DNA from: Escherichia coli
Lineage (GTDB): Bacteria; Pseudomonadota; Gammaproteobacteria; Enterobacterales; Enterobacteriaceae
Length of the DNA: 64,000 bases
NCBI RefSeq assembly: GCF_036503815.1
Contig: NZ_AP027764.1
Location: 372,001 to 436,000, forward strand
Direction of reading: 5' to 3'
Shown: one piece after another, positions 26,995-36,860 of the stretch
Position numbering within the stretch: position 1 is the first letter of the stretch
Layout of the letters: every line of letters begins with the position of its first letter
Program-made: the position numbers and the translations under genes
Notes under the pieces: generated by a model
Databases searched by the model: none
The model's input: the letters and a program-made list of their open reading frames with translations, nothing else
Told to the model about the DNA's origin: nothing

Positions 26995-29388
26995 ATGTCA
27001 CAACCTATTTTTAACGATAAGCAATTTCAGGAAGCGCTTTCACGTCAGTGGCAGCGTTATGGCTTAAATTCTGCGGCTGAAATGACCCCTCGCCAGTGGT
27101 GGCTGGCAGTGAGTGAAGCCCTGGCGGAAATGCTACGTGCCCAGCCATTCGCTAAACCGGTGGCCAATCAGCGACATGTTAACTATATCTCAATGGAGTT
27201 TTTGATTGGACGCCTGACGGGTAACAACCTGTTGAATCTTGGCTGGTATCAGGATGTACAGGATTCGTTGAAGGCTTATGACATCAACCTGACTGACCTG
27301 CTGGAAGAAGAGATCGACCCGGCGCTGGGTAACGGTGGTCTGGGACGTCTGGCTGCGTGCTTCCTCGACTCAATGGCAACTGTCGGTCAGTCTGCGACGG
27401 GTTATGGTCTTAACTATCAATATGGCTTGTTCCGCCAGTCTTTTGTCGATGGCAAACAGGTTGAAGCGCCGGATGACTGGCATCGCGGTAACTACCCGTG
27501 GTTCCGCCACAACGAAGCACTGGATGTGCAGGTAGGAATTGGCGGTAAAGTGACGAAAGACGGACGCTGGGAGCCGGAATTTACCATTACCGGTCAAGCG
27601 TGGGATCTTCCCGTTGTCGGTTATCGTAATGGCGTGGCGCAGCCGCTGCGTCTGTGGCAGGCGACGCATGCGCATCCGTTTGATCTGACAAAATTTAACG
27701 ACGGAGATTTCCTGCGTGCCGAACAACAGGGCATCAACGCGGAAAAACTGACCAAAGTCCTCTATCCAAACGACAACCATACTGCCGGTAAAAAGCTGCG
27801 CCTGATGCAGCAATACTTCCAGTGTGCTTGTTCGGTAGCGGATATTCTGCGTCGCCATCATCTGGCGGGGCGTAAACTGCACGAGCTGGCAGATTACGAA
27901 GTTATTCAACTGAACGATACCCACCCGACTATTGCCATTCCAGAGCTGCTGCGCGTGCTGATTGATGAGCATCAGATGAGCTGGGATGACGCCTGGGCCA
28001 TCACCAGCAAAACTTTTGCTTACACCAACCATACCCTGATGCCAGAAGCGCTGGAACGCTGGGATGTGAAGCTAGTGAAAGGCTTACTGCCGCGCCACAT
28101 GCAGATTATTAACGAAATCAATACTCGCTTTAAAACGCTGGTGGAGAAAACCTGGCCGGGCGATGACAAAGTGTGGGCCAAACTGGCGGTGGTGCACGAC
28201 AAACAGGTGCATATGGCGAACCTGTGTGTAGTTGGCGGTTTCGCGGTGAACGGTGTAGCGGCGCTGCATTCAGATCTGGTGGTGAAAGATCTGTTCCCGG
28301 AATATCACCAGCTGTGGCCGAACAAATTCCATAACGTCACCAATGGTATTACCCCTCGTCGCTGGATCAAACAGTGCAACCCGGCACTTGCGGCTCTGTT
28401 GGATAAATCACTGGAAAAAGAGTGGGCTAACGATCTCGATCAACTGATCAATCTGGAAAAATTCGCTGATGATGCGAAATTCCGCCAGCAATATCGCGAG
28501 ATCAAGCAGGCGAATAAAGTCCGTCTGGCAGAGTTTGTGAAAGTTCGTACCGGTATTGAGATCAATCCACAGGCGATTTTCGATATTCAGATCAAACGCT
28601 TGCATGAGTACAAACGTCAGCACCTGAATCTGCTGCATATTCTGGCGTTGTACAAAGAGATTCGTGAAAACCCGCAGGCTGACCGCGTACCGCGCGTTTT
28701 CCTCTTCGGCGCGAAAGCCGCACCGGGCTACTACCTGGCGAAGAATATTATCTTTGCGATCAACAAAGTGGCTGATGTGATCAACAACGATCCACAGGTT
28801 GGCGACAAATTGAAGGTGGTGTTCCTGCCGGATTATTGCGTTTCGGCGGCGGAAAAACTGATCCCGGCGGCGGATATCTCCGAACAAATTTCGACTGCAG
28901 GTAAAGAAGCTTCCGGTACCGGCAATATGAAACTGGCGCTCAATGGTGCGCTTACTGTCGGTACGCTGGATGGTGCTAACGTCGAAATCGCCGAAAAAGT
29001 TGGTGAAGAAAATATCTTTATTTTTGGTCATACCGTGGAACAAGTGAAGGCAATTCTGGCCAAAGGCTACGACCCGGTGAAATGGCGGAAGAAAGATAAG
29101 GTGCTGGACGCAGTATTGAAAGAGCTGGAAAGCGGTAAATACAGCGACGGCGATAAGCATGCCTTCGACCAGATGCTGCACAGTATCGGCAAACAGGGCG
29201 GCGATCCGTATCTGGTAATGGCGGATTTCGCAGCCTATGTAGAGGCACAAAAGCAGGTGGATGTGCTGTACCGCGACCAGGAGGCCTGGACTCGCGCGGC
29301 GATCCTCAATACCGCCCGCTGCGGTATGTTTAGCTCGGATCGCTCTATTCGCGATTATCAGGCTCGTATCTGGCAGGCAAAACGCTAA
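26995..29388 (+). CDS. malP: maltodextrin phosphorylase
   Basis: MalP cleaves alpha-1,4-maltodextrins with phosphate to give glucose-1-phosphate in the cytoplasm. The protein is 797 residues. The pyridoxal phosphate lysine lies in GTGNMKLALNGALTVGTLDG near residue 645. It shares most family motifs with GlgP from this window but lacks the tighter allosteric control known for animal enzymes. malQ follows nine bases after its stop. Transcription is controlled by MalT. Confidence 0.97.
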   Translation: MSQPIFNDKQFQEALSRQWQRYGLNSAAEMTPRQWWLAVSEALAEMLRAQPFAKPVANQRHVNYISMEFLIGRLTGNNLLNLGWYQDVQDSLKAYDINLTDLLEEEIDPALGNGGLGRLAACFLDSMATVGQSATGYGLNYQYGLFRQSFVDGKQVEAPDDWHRGNYPWFRHNEALDVQVGIGGKVTKDGRWEPEFTITGQAWDLPVVGYRNGVAQPLRLWQATHAHPFDLTKFNDGDFLRAEQQGINAEKLTKVLYPNDNHTAGKKLRLMQQYFQCACSVADILRRHHLAGRKLHELADYEVIQLNDTHPTIAIPELLRVLIDEHQMSWDDAWAITSKTFAYTNHTLMPEALERWDVKLVKGLLPRHMQIINEINTRFKTLVEKTWPGDDKVWAKLAVVHDKQVHMANLCVVGGFAVNGVAALHSDLVVKDLFPEYHQLWPNKFHNVTNGITPRRWIKQCNPALAALLDKSLEKEWANDLDQLINLEKFADDAKFRQQYREIKQANKVRLAEFVKVRTGIEINPQAIFDIQIKRLHEYKRQHLNLLHILALYKEIRENPQADRVPRVFLFGAKAAPGYYLAKNIIFAINKVADVINNDPQVGDKLKVVFLPDYCVSAAEKLIPAADISEQISTAGKEASGTGNMKLALNGALTVGTLDGANVEIAEKVGEENIFIFGHTVEQVKAILAKGYDPVKWRKKDKVLDAVLKELESGKYSDGDKHAFDQMLHSIGKQGGDPYLVMADFAAYVEAQKQVDVLYRDQEAWTRAAILNTARCGMFSSDRSIRDYQARIWQAKR

Positions 29389-29397
29389 GGAAGCTCG

Positions 29398-31482
29398 ATG
29401 GAAAGCAAACGTCTGGATAATGCCGCGCTGGCGGCGGGGATCAGCCCCAATTACATCAATGCCCACGGTAAACCGCAGTCGATTAGCGCCGAAACCAAAC
29501 GGCGTTTGCTTGACGCGATGCATCAACGTATCGCCACGAAAGTGGCGGTAACGCCAGTCCCGAATGTCATGGTCTATACCAGCGGCAAAAAAATGCCGAT
29601 GGCGGTGGAGGGCAGCGGCGAATATAGCTGGCTGCTGACCACTGAAGAAGGAACGCAGTACAAAGGCCATGTAACGGGGGGCAAAGCGTTCAATTTACCG
29701 ACGAAGTTGCCGGAAGGTTATCACACGTTGACACTCACCCAGGACGACCAGCGCGCGCATTGTCGGGTGATTGTCGCCCCGAAACGCTGTTACGAACCGC
29801 AGGCGTTGCTGAATAAACAAAAGCTGTGGGGCGCCTGCGTCCAGCTTTATACGCTGCGATCGGAAAAAAACTGGGGTATTGGGGATTTTGGCGATCTCAA
29901 AGTGATGCTGGTGGATGTGGCAAAACGTGGCGGGGCTTTCATCGGTCTGAACCCGATTCATGCGCTCTATCCGGCAAATCCGGAAAGTGCCAGTCCGTAT
30001 AGCCCGTCTTCTCGTCGCTGGCTAAATGTGGTTTATATCGACGTTAACGCCGTCGAAGATTTCCATCTTAGCGAAGAGGCTCAGGCCTGGTGGCAGTTAC
30101 CGACCACGCAACAGACGCTGCAACAGGCACGGGATGCCGACTGGGTCGATTACTCCACCGTCACTGCGCTGAAAATGACAGCATTGCGGATGGCGTGGAA
30201 AGGTTTTGCGCAACGTGATGATGAGCAGATGGCCGCGTTTCGCCAGTTTGTTGCAGAGCAGGGCGACAGCCTGTTCTGGCAGGCGGCGTTTGACGCGTTA
30301 CATGCCCAGCAAGTGAAAGAAGACGAAATGCGCTGGGGCTGGCCTGCATGGCCAGAGATGTATCAGAACGTGGATTCACCAGAAGTGCGTCAGTTCTGCG
30401 AAGAACATCGTGATGACGTCGATTTTTATCTCTGGTTGCAGTGGCTGGCTTACAGCCAGTTTGCCGCCTGCTGGGAGATAAGCCAGGGCCATGAAATGCC
30501 GATTGGCTTGTACCGTGATCTGGCGGTTGGCGTAGCAGAGGGTGGAGCAGAAACCTGGTGCGACCGGGAGTTGTATTGCCTGACAGCGTCGGTGGGCGCA
30601 CCGCCGGATATCCTCGGCCCGCTGGGGCAGAACTGGGGATTGCCGCCGATGGATCCGCATATCATCACCGCGCGTGCCTATGAACCGTTTATCGAGCTGT
30701 TGCGTGCCAATATGCAAAACTGCGGCGCGTTGCGAATTGACCATGTGATGTCGATGCTGCGTTTGTGGTGGATACCGTATGGCGAGACGGCAGACCAGGG
30801 CGCGTATGTTCACTATCCGGTAGATGATCTGCTCTCGATTCTGGCACTCGAAAGTAAGCGCCATCGCTGCATGGTGATTGGTGAAGACCTCGGCACTGTA
30901 CCGGTAGAGATTGTCGGTAAACTGCGCAGTAGCGGTGTGTACTCCTACAAAGTGCTCTATTTCGAAAGTGACCACGAGAAGACATTCCGCGCGCCGAAAG
31001 CGTATCCGGAGCAGTCGATGGCGGTTGCGGCGACACACGACCTGCCTACACTGCGTGGCTACTGGGAGAGCGGGGATTTAACACTGGGCAAAACGCTGGG
31101 GCTGTACCCGGATGAAGTGGTATTGCGCGGTCTGTATCAGGATCGCGAACTGGCGAAGCAAGGGTTACTGGATGCACTGCATAAACATGGTTGCCTGCCA
31201 AAACGTGCGGGGCATAAGGCATCGTTAATGTCGATGACGCCGATGCTTAATCGTGGTTTGCAACGTTATATCGCTGATAGTAACAGTGCTCTGTTAGGGC
31301 TACAGCCAGAAGACTGGCTGGATATGGCCGAACCGGTAAATATTCCCGGCACCAGTTACCAGTATAAAAACTGGCGGCGCAAGCTTTCCGCAACGCTTGA
31401 GACGATGTTTGCTGATGATGGCGTGAACAAGTTGCTGAAGGATTTGGACAGACGGCGCAGAGCGGCTGCGAAGAAGCAGTAG
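29398..31482 (+). CDS. malQ: 4-alpha-glucanotransferase (amylomaltase)
   Basis: MalQ transfers glucosyl and dextrinyl units between maltodextrins and releases glucose (GH77). It is 694 residues as in E. coli. The catalytic residues are the Asp in LRIDHVMS, the Glu in VIGEDLGTVP and the Asp in ATHDLPT. A TAAGGA ribosome site overlaps the malP stop. A hairpin and the convergent gntT follow. Confidence 0.97.
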   Translation: MESKRLDNAALAAGISPNYINAHGKPQSISAETKRRLLDAMHQRIATKVAVTPVPNVMVYTSGKKMPMAVEGSGEYSWLLTTEEGTQYKGHVTGGKAFNLPTKLPEGYHTLTLTQDDQRAHCRVIVAPKRCYEPQALLNKQKLWGACVQLYTLRSEKNWGIGDFGDLKVMLVDVAKRGGAFIGLNPIHALYPANPESASPYSPSSRRWLNVVYIDVNAVEDFHLSEEAQAWWQLPTTQQTLQQARDADWVDYSTVTALKMTALRMAWKGFAQRDDEQMAAFRQFVAEQGDSLFWQAAFDALHAQQVKEDEMRWGWPAWPEMYQNVDSPEVRQFCEEHRDDVDFYLWLQWLAYSQFAACWEISQGHEMPIGLYRDLAVGVAEGGAETWCDRELYCLTASVGAPPDILGPLGQNWGLPPMDPHIITARAYEPFIELLRANMQNCGALRIDHVMSMLRLWWIPYGETADQGAYVHYPVDDLLSILALESKRHRCMVIGEDLGTVPVEIVGKLRSSGVYSYKVLYFESDHEKTFRAPKAYPEQSMAVAATHDLPTLRGYWESGDLTLGKTLGLYPDEVVLRGLYQDRELAKQGLLDALHKHGCLPKRAGHKASLMSMTPMLNRGLQRYIADSNSALLGLQPEDWLDMAEPVNIPGTSYQYKNWRRKLSATLETMFADDGVNKLLKDLDRRRRAAAKKQ

Positions 31483-31493
31483 AGAGCGGTTGA

Positions 31494-31516
31494 TGCCGGA
31501 TGCGATGCATCCGGCA
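31494..31516. repeat. REP hairpin between malQ and gntT
   Basis: TGCCGGATGC and GCATCCGGCA form a perfect ten-pair stem with a three-base loop, the typical REP core. It lies between two converging genes 12 bases after malQ. Confidence 0.8.
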
Positions 31517-31526
31517 GTCAGTGTTA

Positions 31527-32843
31527 TCAAATCACCATATTCAGCAGCAGACAGCCTACCAGACCGCACACCGAGATAATGGTTTCCAGCATCGACCAGG
31601 ACTTGATGGTCTCGCCGATAGTCAGGTTAAAGTACTCTTTGAACAGCCAGAAGCCCGGATCGTTCACGTGAGAGAAAATCACACTACCGGAACCAACCGC
31701 AATAACCATCAGTTCCGGGCTAACGCCTGTCGTTGCAATCAGTGGTGCCGCGATACCCCCCGCAGTGATTGCCGCAACGGTTGCGGAACCCAGCGCGATA
31801 CGCAGTACGGCGGCAATCGACCAGGCCATCAGCAGCGGAGAAATGTTGGTTTCGTGCATCATGGAAGCAATGTATTTGTCCACGCCGCTGTCTACCAGCA
31901 CCTGCTTGAACGCACCGCCACCACCGATGATCAACAGCATCATCGCGATGATTTTGATGGAAGAAACCAGCGTGTCGTTAATCTGATCCATTGAACGACC
32001 ACGGTTCAGACCAAAGGTGAACATCGCAATCAGCACGGCAATCAGCGTTGCCATTACCGGGTCACCGAGGAACTCCGCCACCGGCAGGAAAGCGTGACCT
32101 TTCGGCAGGATCATTTCGGCAATTGCACGCATCGCCATCAGCACAACCGGCACCAGAGAAGTCCAGACGCTGACGCCAAAGCTTGGCATCTCTTCTTCGC
32201 TGAAGGTTTTCGCGCTGTACAGACCTTCCGGGATTGGCTTATCGATACCTTTCAGCACGCGAGCGTAAACCGGACCCGCGAGAATAACGGTCGGGATTGC
32301 CAGAATAGTTCCGTACAGCAGGGTCTTACCCATATCGGCATTGAAAATGGTGGCAATCGCAGTTGGGCCCGGATGTGGCGGCAGGAAGCCGTGGGTCACA
32401 GACAGCGCAGCCGCCATTGGTACACCAACATACAGCAGCGGAATATTCGCGGAAGCCGCGATGGTAAACACCAGCGGCAGCATTAGCACGAAGCCCACTT
32501 CATAGAACAGGGCAAAACCGACGGTAAAACCGGTTAACACTACCGCCCATTGGATGTGTTTTTTACCAAATTTGGCAATCAGCGTGGTGGCGATACGCTG
32601 TGCACCACCGCAGTCTGCCAGCATTTTGCCCAGCATCGCGCCAAAACCCATGATCAGGGCAAGGCTACCGAGCGTCCCGCCGACACCAGCTTTGATGGAG
32701 CCAATAACTTTATCCAGCGGCATTCCCTGCATTAATCCAACAGCAAGCGCCACGAGGACGAGAGCGATGAAGCCGTTCATTTTGAAGCGGATCATCAGGA
32801 GCAACAACAAGATTACACCGATAGCAACAATGACTAATGGCAT
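31527..32843 (-). CDS. gntT: high-affinity gluconate permease
   Basis: GntT is an inner-membrane gluconate:H+ symporter of the GntP family. The 438 residues have about 12-14 hydrophobic segments from the first residue (VIVAIGVILLLLLMI). The signature HGFLPPHPGP of the family lies near residue 150. Two GntR-type operators flank its upstream region, in line with the known repression by GntR and activation by CRP. It is a single-gene unit ending at a REP hairpin. Confidence 0.96.
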   Translation of the reverse strand: MPLVIVAIGVILLLLLMIRFKMNGFIALVLVALAVGLMQGMPLDKVIGSIKAGVGGTLGSLALIMGFGAMLGKMLADCGGAQRIATTLIAKFGKKHIQWAVVLTGFTVGFALFYEVGFVLMLPLVFTIAASANIPLLYVGVPMAAALSVTHGFLPPHPGPTAIATIFNADMGKTLLYGTILAIPTVILAGPVYARVLKGIDKPIPEGLYSAKTFSEEEMPSFGVSVWTSLVPVVLMAMRAIAEMILPKGHAFLPVAEFLGDPVMATLIAVLIAMFTFGLNRGRSMDQINDTLVSSIKIIAMMLLIIGGGGAFKQVLVDSGVDKYIASMMHETNISPLLMAWSIAAVLRIALGSATVAAITAGGIAAPLIATTGVSPELMVIAVGSGSVIFSHVNDPGFWLFKEYFNLTIGETIKSWSMLETIISVCGLVGCLLLNMVI

Positions 32844-32862
32844 GATTTACCTGGCCTTTCAT

Positions 32863-32878
32863 TTGTTATGGGTAACGT
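32863..32878 (-). promoter_or_regulatory. GntR operator, gntT-proximal
   Basis: The minus strand reads ACGTTACCCATAACAA, close to the GntR consensus ATGTTACCNGTAACAT. It lies 20 bases before the gntT start, inside the transcribed leader. Confidence 0.65.
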
Positions 32879-33003
32879 CAATTTTCTGACGACAAACTCT
32901 AATTATCCCAATCGGGAACAGAGATATTGCGGCACCACGACTGATACCCACTAAAACTAATTATTGTAGTCAGATGTCAGGAGTATGTTTGGTACCCGCG
33001 TGA

Positions 33004-33019
33004 ATGATACGGGTAACAT
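33004..33019 (-). promoter_or_regulatory. GntR operator, distal
   Basis: The minus strand reads ATGTTACCCGTATCAT, matching the GntR consensus at all but one symmetric position. Two sites this far apart fit the known looping type of GntR repression at gntT. Confidence 0.75.
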
Positions 33020-33140
33020 CTGGCGTTTGAGAATCACCAGAGCGGGGTAAATTTAAATTCTGAGAGGTTGGTCATATTATCGCGGGGAAACGTAGGGACT
33101 GGATTTGCCGAGGCAATGTAGCGCCAACGCCTGGCAGACG

Positions 33141-33172
33141 GCCCGATAAGACGCTTTAGCGTCGCATCGGGC
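33141..33172. repeat. REP hairpin downstream of nfuA
   Basis: GCCCGATAAGACGC and GCGTCGCATCGGGC form the imperfect stem of a standard E. coli REP unit, 23 bases after the nfuA stop. Confidence 0.8.
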
Positions 33173-33194
33173 AATCTATAAAAGAGAGGATAAC

Positions 33195-33770
33195 TTAGTA
33201 GTAAGAGTGTTCGCCGCGCTGGTGTTCGGTGAGATCGCGTACACCTTTCAGCTCCGGGAATTCGTTCAGCAGCTGCTTTTCGATCCCTTCTTTCAGCGTC
33301 ACATCGACCATTGAACAACCGTTACAACCGCCGCCAAATTGCAGAATGGCGTAACCGTCTTCGGTGATTTCCATCAGCGAAACGCGACCACCGTGACCGG
33401 CAAGCTGTGGGTTGATCTGCGATTGCAGCATATACTCCACGCGCTCCATCAGCGGCGCATCGTCTGCTACTTTGCGCATTTTGGCGTTCGGGGCTTTCAG
33501 CGTCAGCTGAGAACCCAACTGGTCAGTAACAAAGTCGATCTCTGCATCTTCCAGGTAAGGCGCGCTTAACTCATCAACATACGCGGTCAGCAGGTCAAAT
33601 TTCAGGGCAGTGTCGGTGGCTTCCACAGCGTCCGGCGGACAATAAGAAACACCACATTCAGCGTTAGGCGTGCCAGGGTTAATCACAAATACGCGGATTT
33701 GTGTCCCTTCTTCCTGATTTGCCAGCAGTTTGGCAAAGTGCGCTTGTGCAGCATCGGAAATACGGATCAT
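33195..33770 (-). CDS. nfuA: Fe-S biogenesis protein
   Basis: NfuA carries and delivers a [4Fe-4S] cluster to client enzymes such as aconitase under stress. The 191 residues have an N-terminal degenerate A-type carrier domain (about 1-95) and a C-terminal Nfu domain with the cluster ligands Cys149 and Cys152 in GGCNGCSM. It follows gntX by 58 bases in the same direction, and a REP hairpin closes the unit. Confidence 0.97.
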
Positions 33771-33828
33771 AGTAATGGCCTAATAGTTGACTATTTTAGT
33801 TGGTTATAATACGCCCATCATCGAGGCT

Positions 33829-34530
<702 letters not shown>

Positions 34531-34531
34531 A

Positions 34532-35320
<789 letters not shown>

Positions 35321-35348
35321 ACAGCTGTTGAAATGGCGAGACAGAACT

Positions 35349-35522
35349 TTACTGGCTCGCCGCAGCCAACTCTTCTTCTGACAGCCCGGTAAAGCGCATG
35401 ATGTCTGCAAGAGGGACTCCGGATTACAGCATTCTTTTGGCGATATCCAGGGCTTCCAGGCGTCGACCCAATAAATAACCAATCAGGTAACTAATAAGAT
35501 ATTCTCTTTCTGTATCCGTCAT
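35349..35522 (-). pseudogene. broken copy of an rpn 3' end (C-terminal tail of a recombination-promoting nuclease)
   Basis: Just 17 bases after the rpnA stop, on the same strand, a second frame starts at 35522 with AAAGGA upstream. It encodes 32 residues ending in RLEALDIAKRML and then a TAA at 35424-35426. Reading on gives SGVPLADIMRFTGLSEEELA and a final stop at 35349. This parallels the RpnA C-terminus, where AKTMLDAGVPLEDVLRFTSL occurs. It looks like a leftover of a second rpn gene or a duplication, cut by one stop codon. A functional 32-residue peptide cannot be excluded, because the ribosome site and frame are good. Confidence 0.7.
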
Positions 35523-35539
35523 TAAAACCATCCTTTACG

Positions 35540-36421
35540 TTATTGATGATTTATTTCAGCAAGGTCTTCAACCGTCAGGCTGGTAAATCGCAGAACGTCC
35601 TCAAGAGGGACTCCGGCATCCAGCATGGTTTTGGCGATAGCTCGTATACCTTTCTGAAACCCTTCTTGCCGCAATCTTTCCGCAATAGTCATTAAACTCT
35701 CCTTGTGTTTCGGTGAACGTTTGGCAACGCCGTCGATAAAATCGTTAAAACGTACCGCATCGCCGGTTTGTAGTATGTAATTAAACAGCCCTTTGATTTG
35801 TCTGTCATTAGCGTATCCACTACTTAATAAGCAGGCCATTTGCTCTACCAGCCCCATCAGGTCGCGTTGACGTATATGTTTTTGGATTAACTCCAGCAGC
35901 GCCATACGTCGGTGCTGCATGATTTCATCATCAGGCATGACAGTGACATCAATCAGCGGGAATGCAGAGGCATAAAGCTGTCTGGCCAGTTTGGGATCGG
36001 CGAAACAATCCAGCCAACACAGTGAATAGGGATATGGGCTTTCAATGCCGTGGTAAAACAACAATGGCACCACCATCGGCAACGTTTTGTATCCGGCATC
36101 CAGGTGATTTTGCATTGCGGCAATGGCGTAGCGCATCATGCGAAATGCGATCAGTTTGTTTGAGGTGCTTTGATGTTCAATCAGACAATAGATGTATCCT
36201 GGTCCTTGTTCCGTTTTCACCGACCACAGCACGTCGGAATAGCTTTCACGCAGATCGTCATCAATAAAGCTGCTCGACTCCAGCTTTAGGGTTTTCATAT
36301 CACAGAGCGCGTGAATAGGTGCCGGTAAATGGAACGCAAGAAAATCGCGCGCCGTCTCCGGTTGGCGTAAAAAGAGTTTGAACAGCGCATCGTGTGGGGT
36401 GGAACTCTGCTTTTTGCTCAT
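35540..36421 (-). CDS. rpnA: recombination-promoting nuclease, PD-(D/E)XK (Rpn/YhgA family)
   Basis: RpnA (formerly YhgA) is a DNA endonuclease that raises RecA-independent recombination in E. coli. The 293 residues begin with the family signature PHDALFKLFLRQPETARDFL. The nuclease core shows Asp63 in YSDVLW and Glu82-x-Gln84 in LIEHQS. The C-terminal tail (about 245-293) is the region known in the family to contain an internal start and to be variable. It stands alone between the feo operon and bioH. A damaged copy of its tail follows. Confidence 0.95.
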   Translation of the reverse strand: MSKKQSSTPHDALFKLFLRQPETARDFLAFHLPAPIHALCDMKTLKLESSSFIDDDLRESYSDVLWSVKTEQGPGYIYCLIEHQSTSNKLIAFRMMRYAIAAMQNHLDAGYKTLPMVVPLLFYHGIESPYPYSLCWLDCFADPKLARQLYASAFPLIDVTVMPDDEIMQHRRMALLELIQKHIRQRDLMGLVEQMACLLSSGYANDRQIKGLFNYILQTGDAVRFNDFIDGVAKRSPKHKESLMTIAERLRQEGFQKGIRAIAKTMLDAGVPLEDVLRFTSLTVEDLAEINHQ

Positions 36422-36568
36422 GGCGTTCCTTCACCTGTTGTTTGAATGCCGCGACTCTACGCGCCACTCCACACCTGTGCATTAGCGAGTTTTCAACTCT
36501 GCGAGACGCTTTCAGAGGAACTTACGTTGTACTGCAAGAGTTGCATTTTTATGGAAAGCCGCACGCAA

Positions 36569-36602
36569 AAAAGCCCGGATGCAAACGCATACCGGGCTTT
36601 TC
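36569..36602 (-). terminator. terminator of feoABC
   Basis: AAAAGCCCGG and CCGGGCTTTT form a stem with a 12-base loop. On the minus strand it is followed by six T. It lies 22 bases after the feoC stop. Its symmetry lets it work on the other strand too. Confidence 0.85.
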
Positions 36603-36623
36603 AAAACAGGTAGTAAAACAAGG

Positions 36624-36860
36624 TTAACGTAACGCCCACCACTCACGCAGACAGGCTTTGCCTTCCGGGCAGCTTTTACAACTGCCAGAGAGGCAGCCGT
36701 CAGGTTCTTCCTGAATTCGCACGGCTTTGCCCATACTTTCCAGCTGTTGCAGCATGGCGTTAATCATGGGTTGCGGAGTGTTCAATGTCTGGCTTATCTG
36801 GGCCGCTTCCATACGGCCCCGTAATGCCAGCAAATCACGCACCTGAATAAGTGAAGCCAT
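36624..36860 (-). CDS. feoC: ferrous iron transport protein C
   Basis: FeoC is a small winged-helix protein that accompanies FeoB and has been proposed to bind an Fe-S cluster and protect FeoB from proteolysis. From MASLIQVRD it has 78 residues. Four cysteines (56, 61, 64, 70) form the wing cluster CLSGSCKSCPEGKAC. Its ATG shares one base with the feoB stop (TAATG), so it is translated with feoB. Confidence 0.95.
   Translation of the reverse strand: MASLIQVRDLLALRGRMEAAQISQTLNTPQPMINAMLQQLESMGKAVRIQEEPDGCLSGSCKSCPEGKACLREWWALR

Larger units (their letters stand above)
32844..33194. promoter_or_regulatory. gntT upstream region with REP at nfuA side
   Basis: This 351-base gap holds no gene. 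The gntT-proximal part has two GntR-like sites (32863-32878, 33004-33019). The distal part carries a REP hairpin (33141-33172) that belongs to the 3' end of nfuA. The remainder (about 32880-33000) is A+T-rich and should contain the gntT promoter. Confidence 0.75.

Noticed and set aside
28408..29670. 420-codon open frame on the minus strand across the 3' part of malP and the start of malQ
   Set aside because: It lies wholly antisense to two intact conserved genes, has no family resemblance, and reflects the codon bias of the coding strand.
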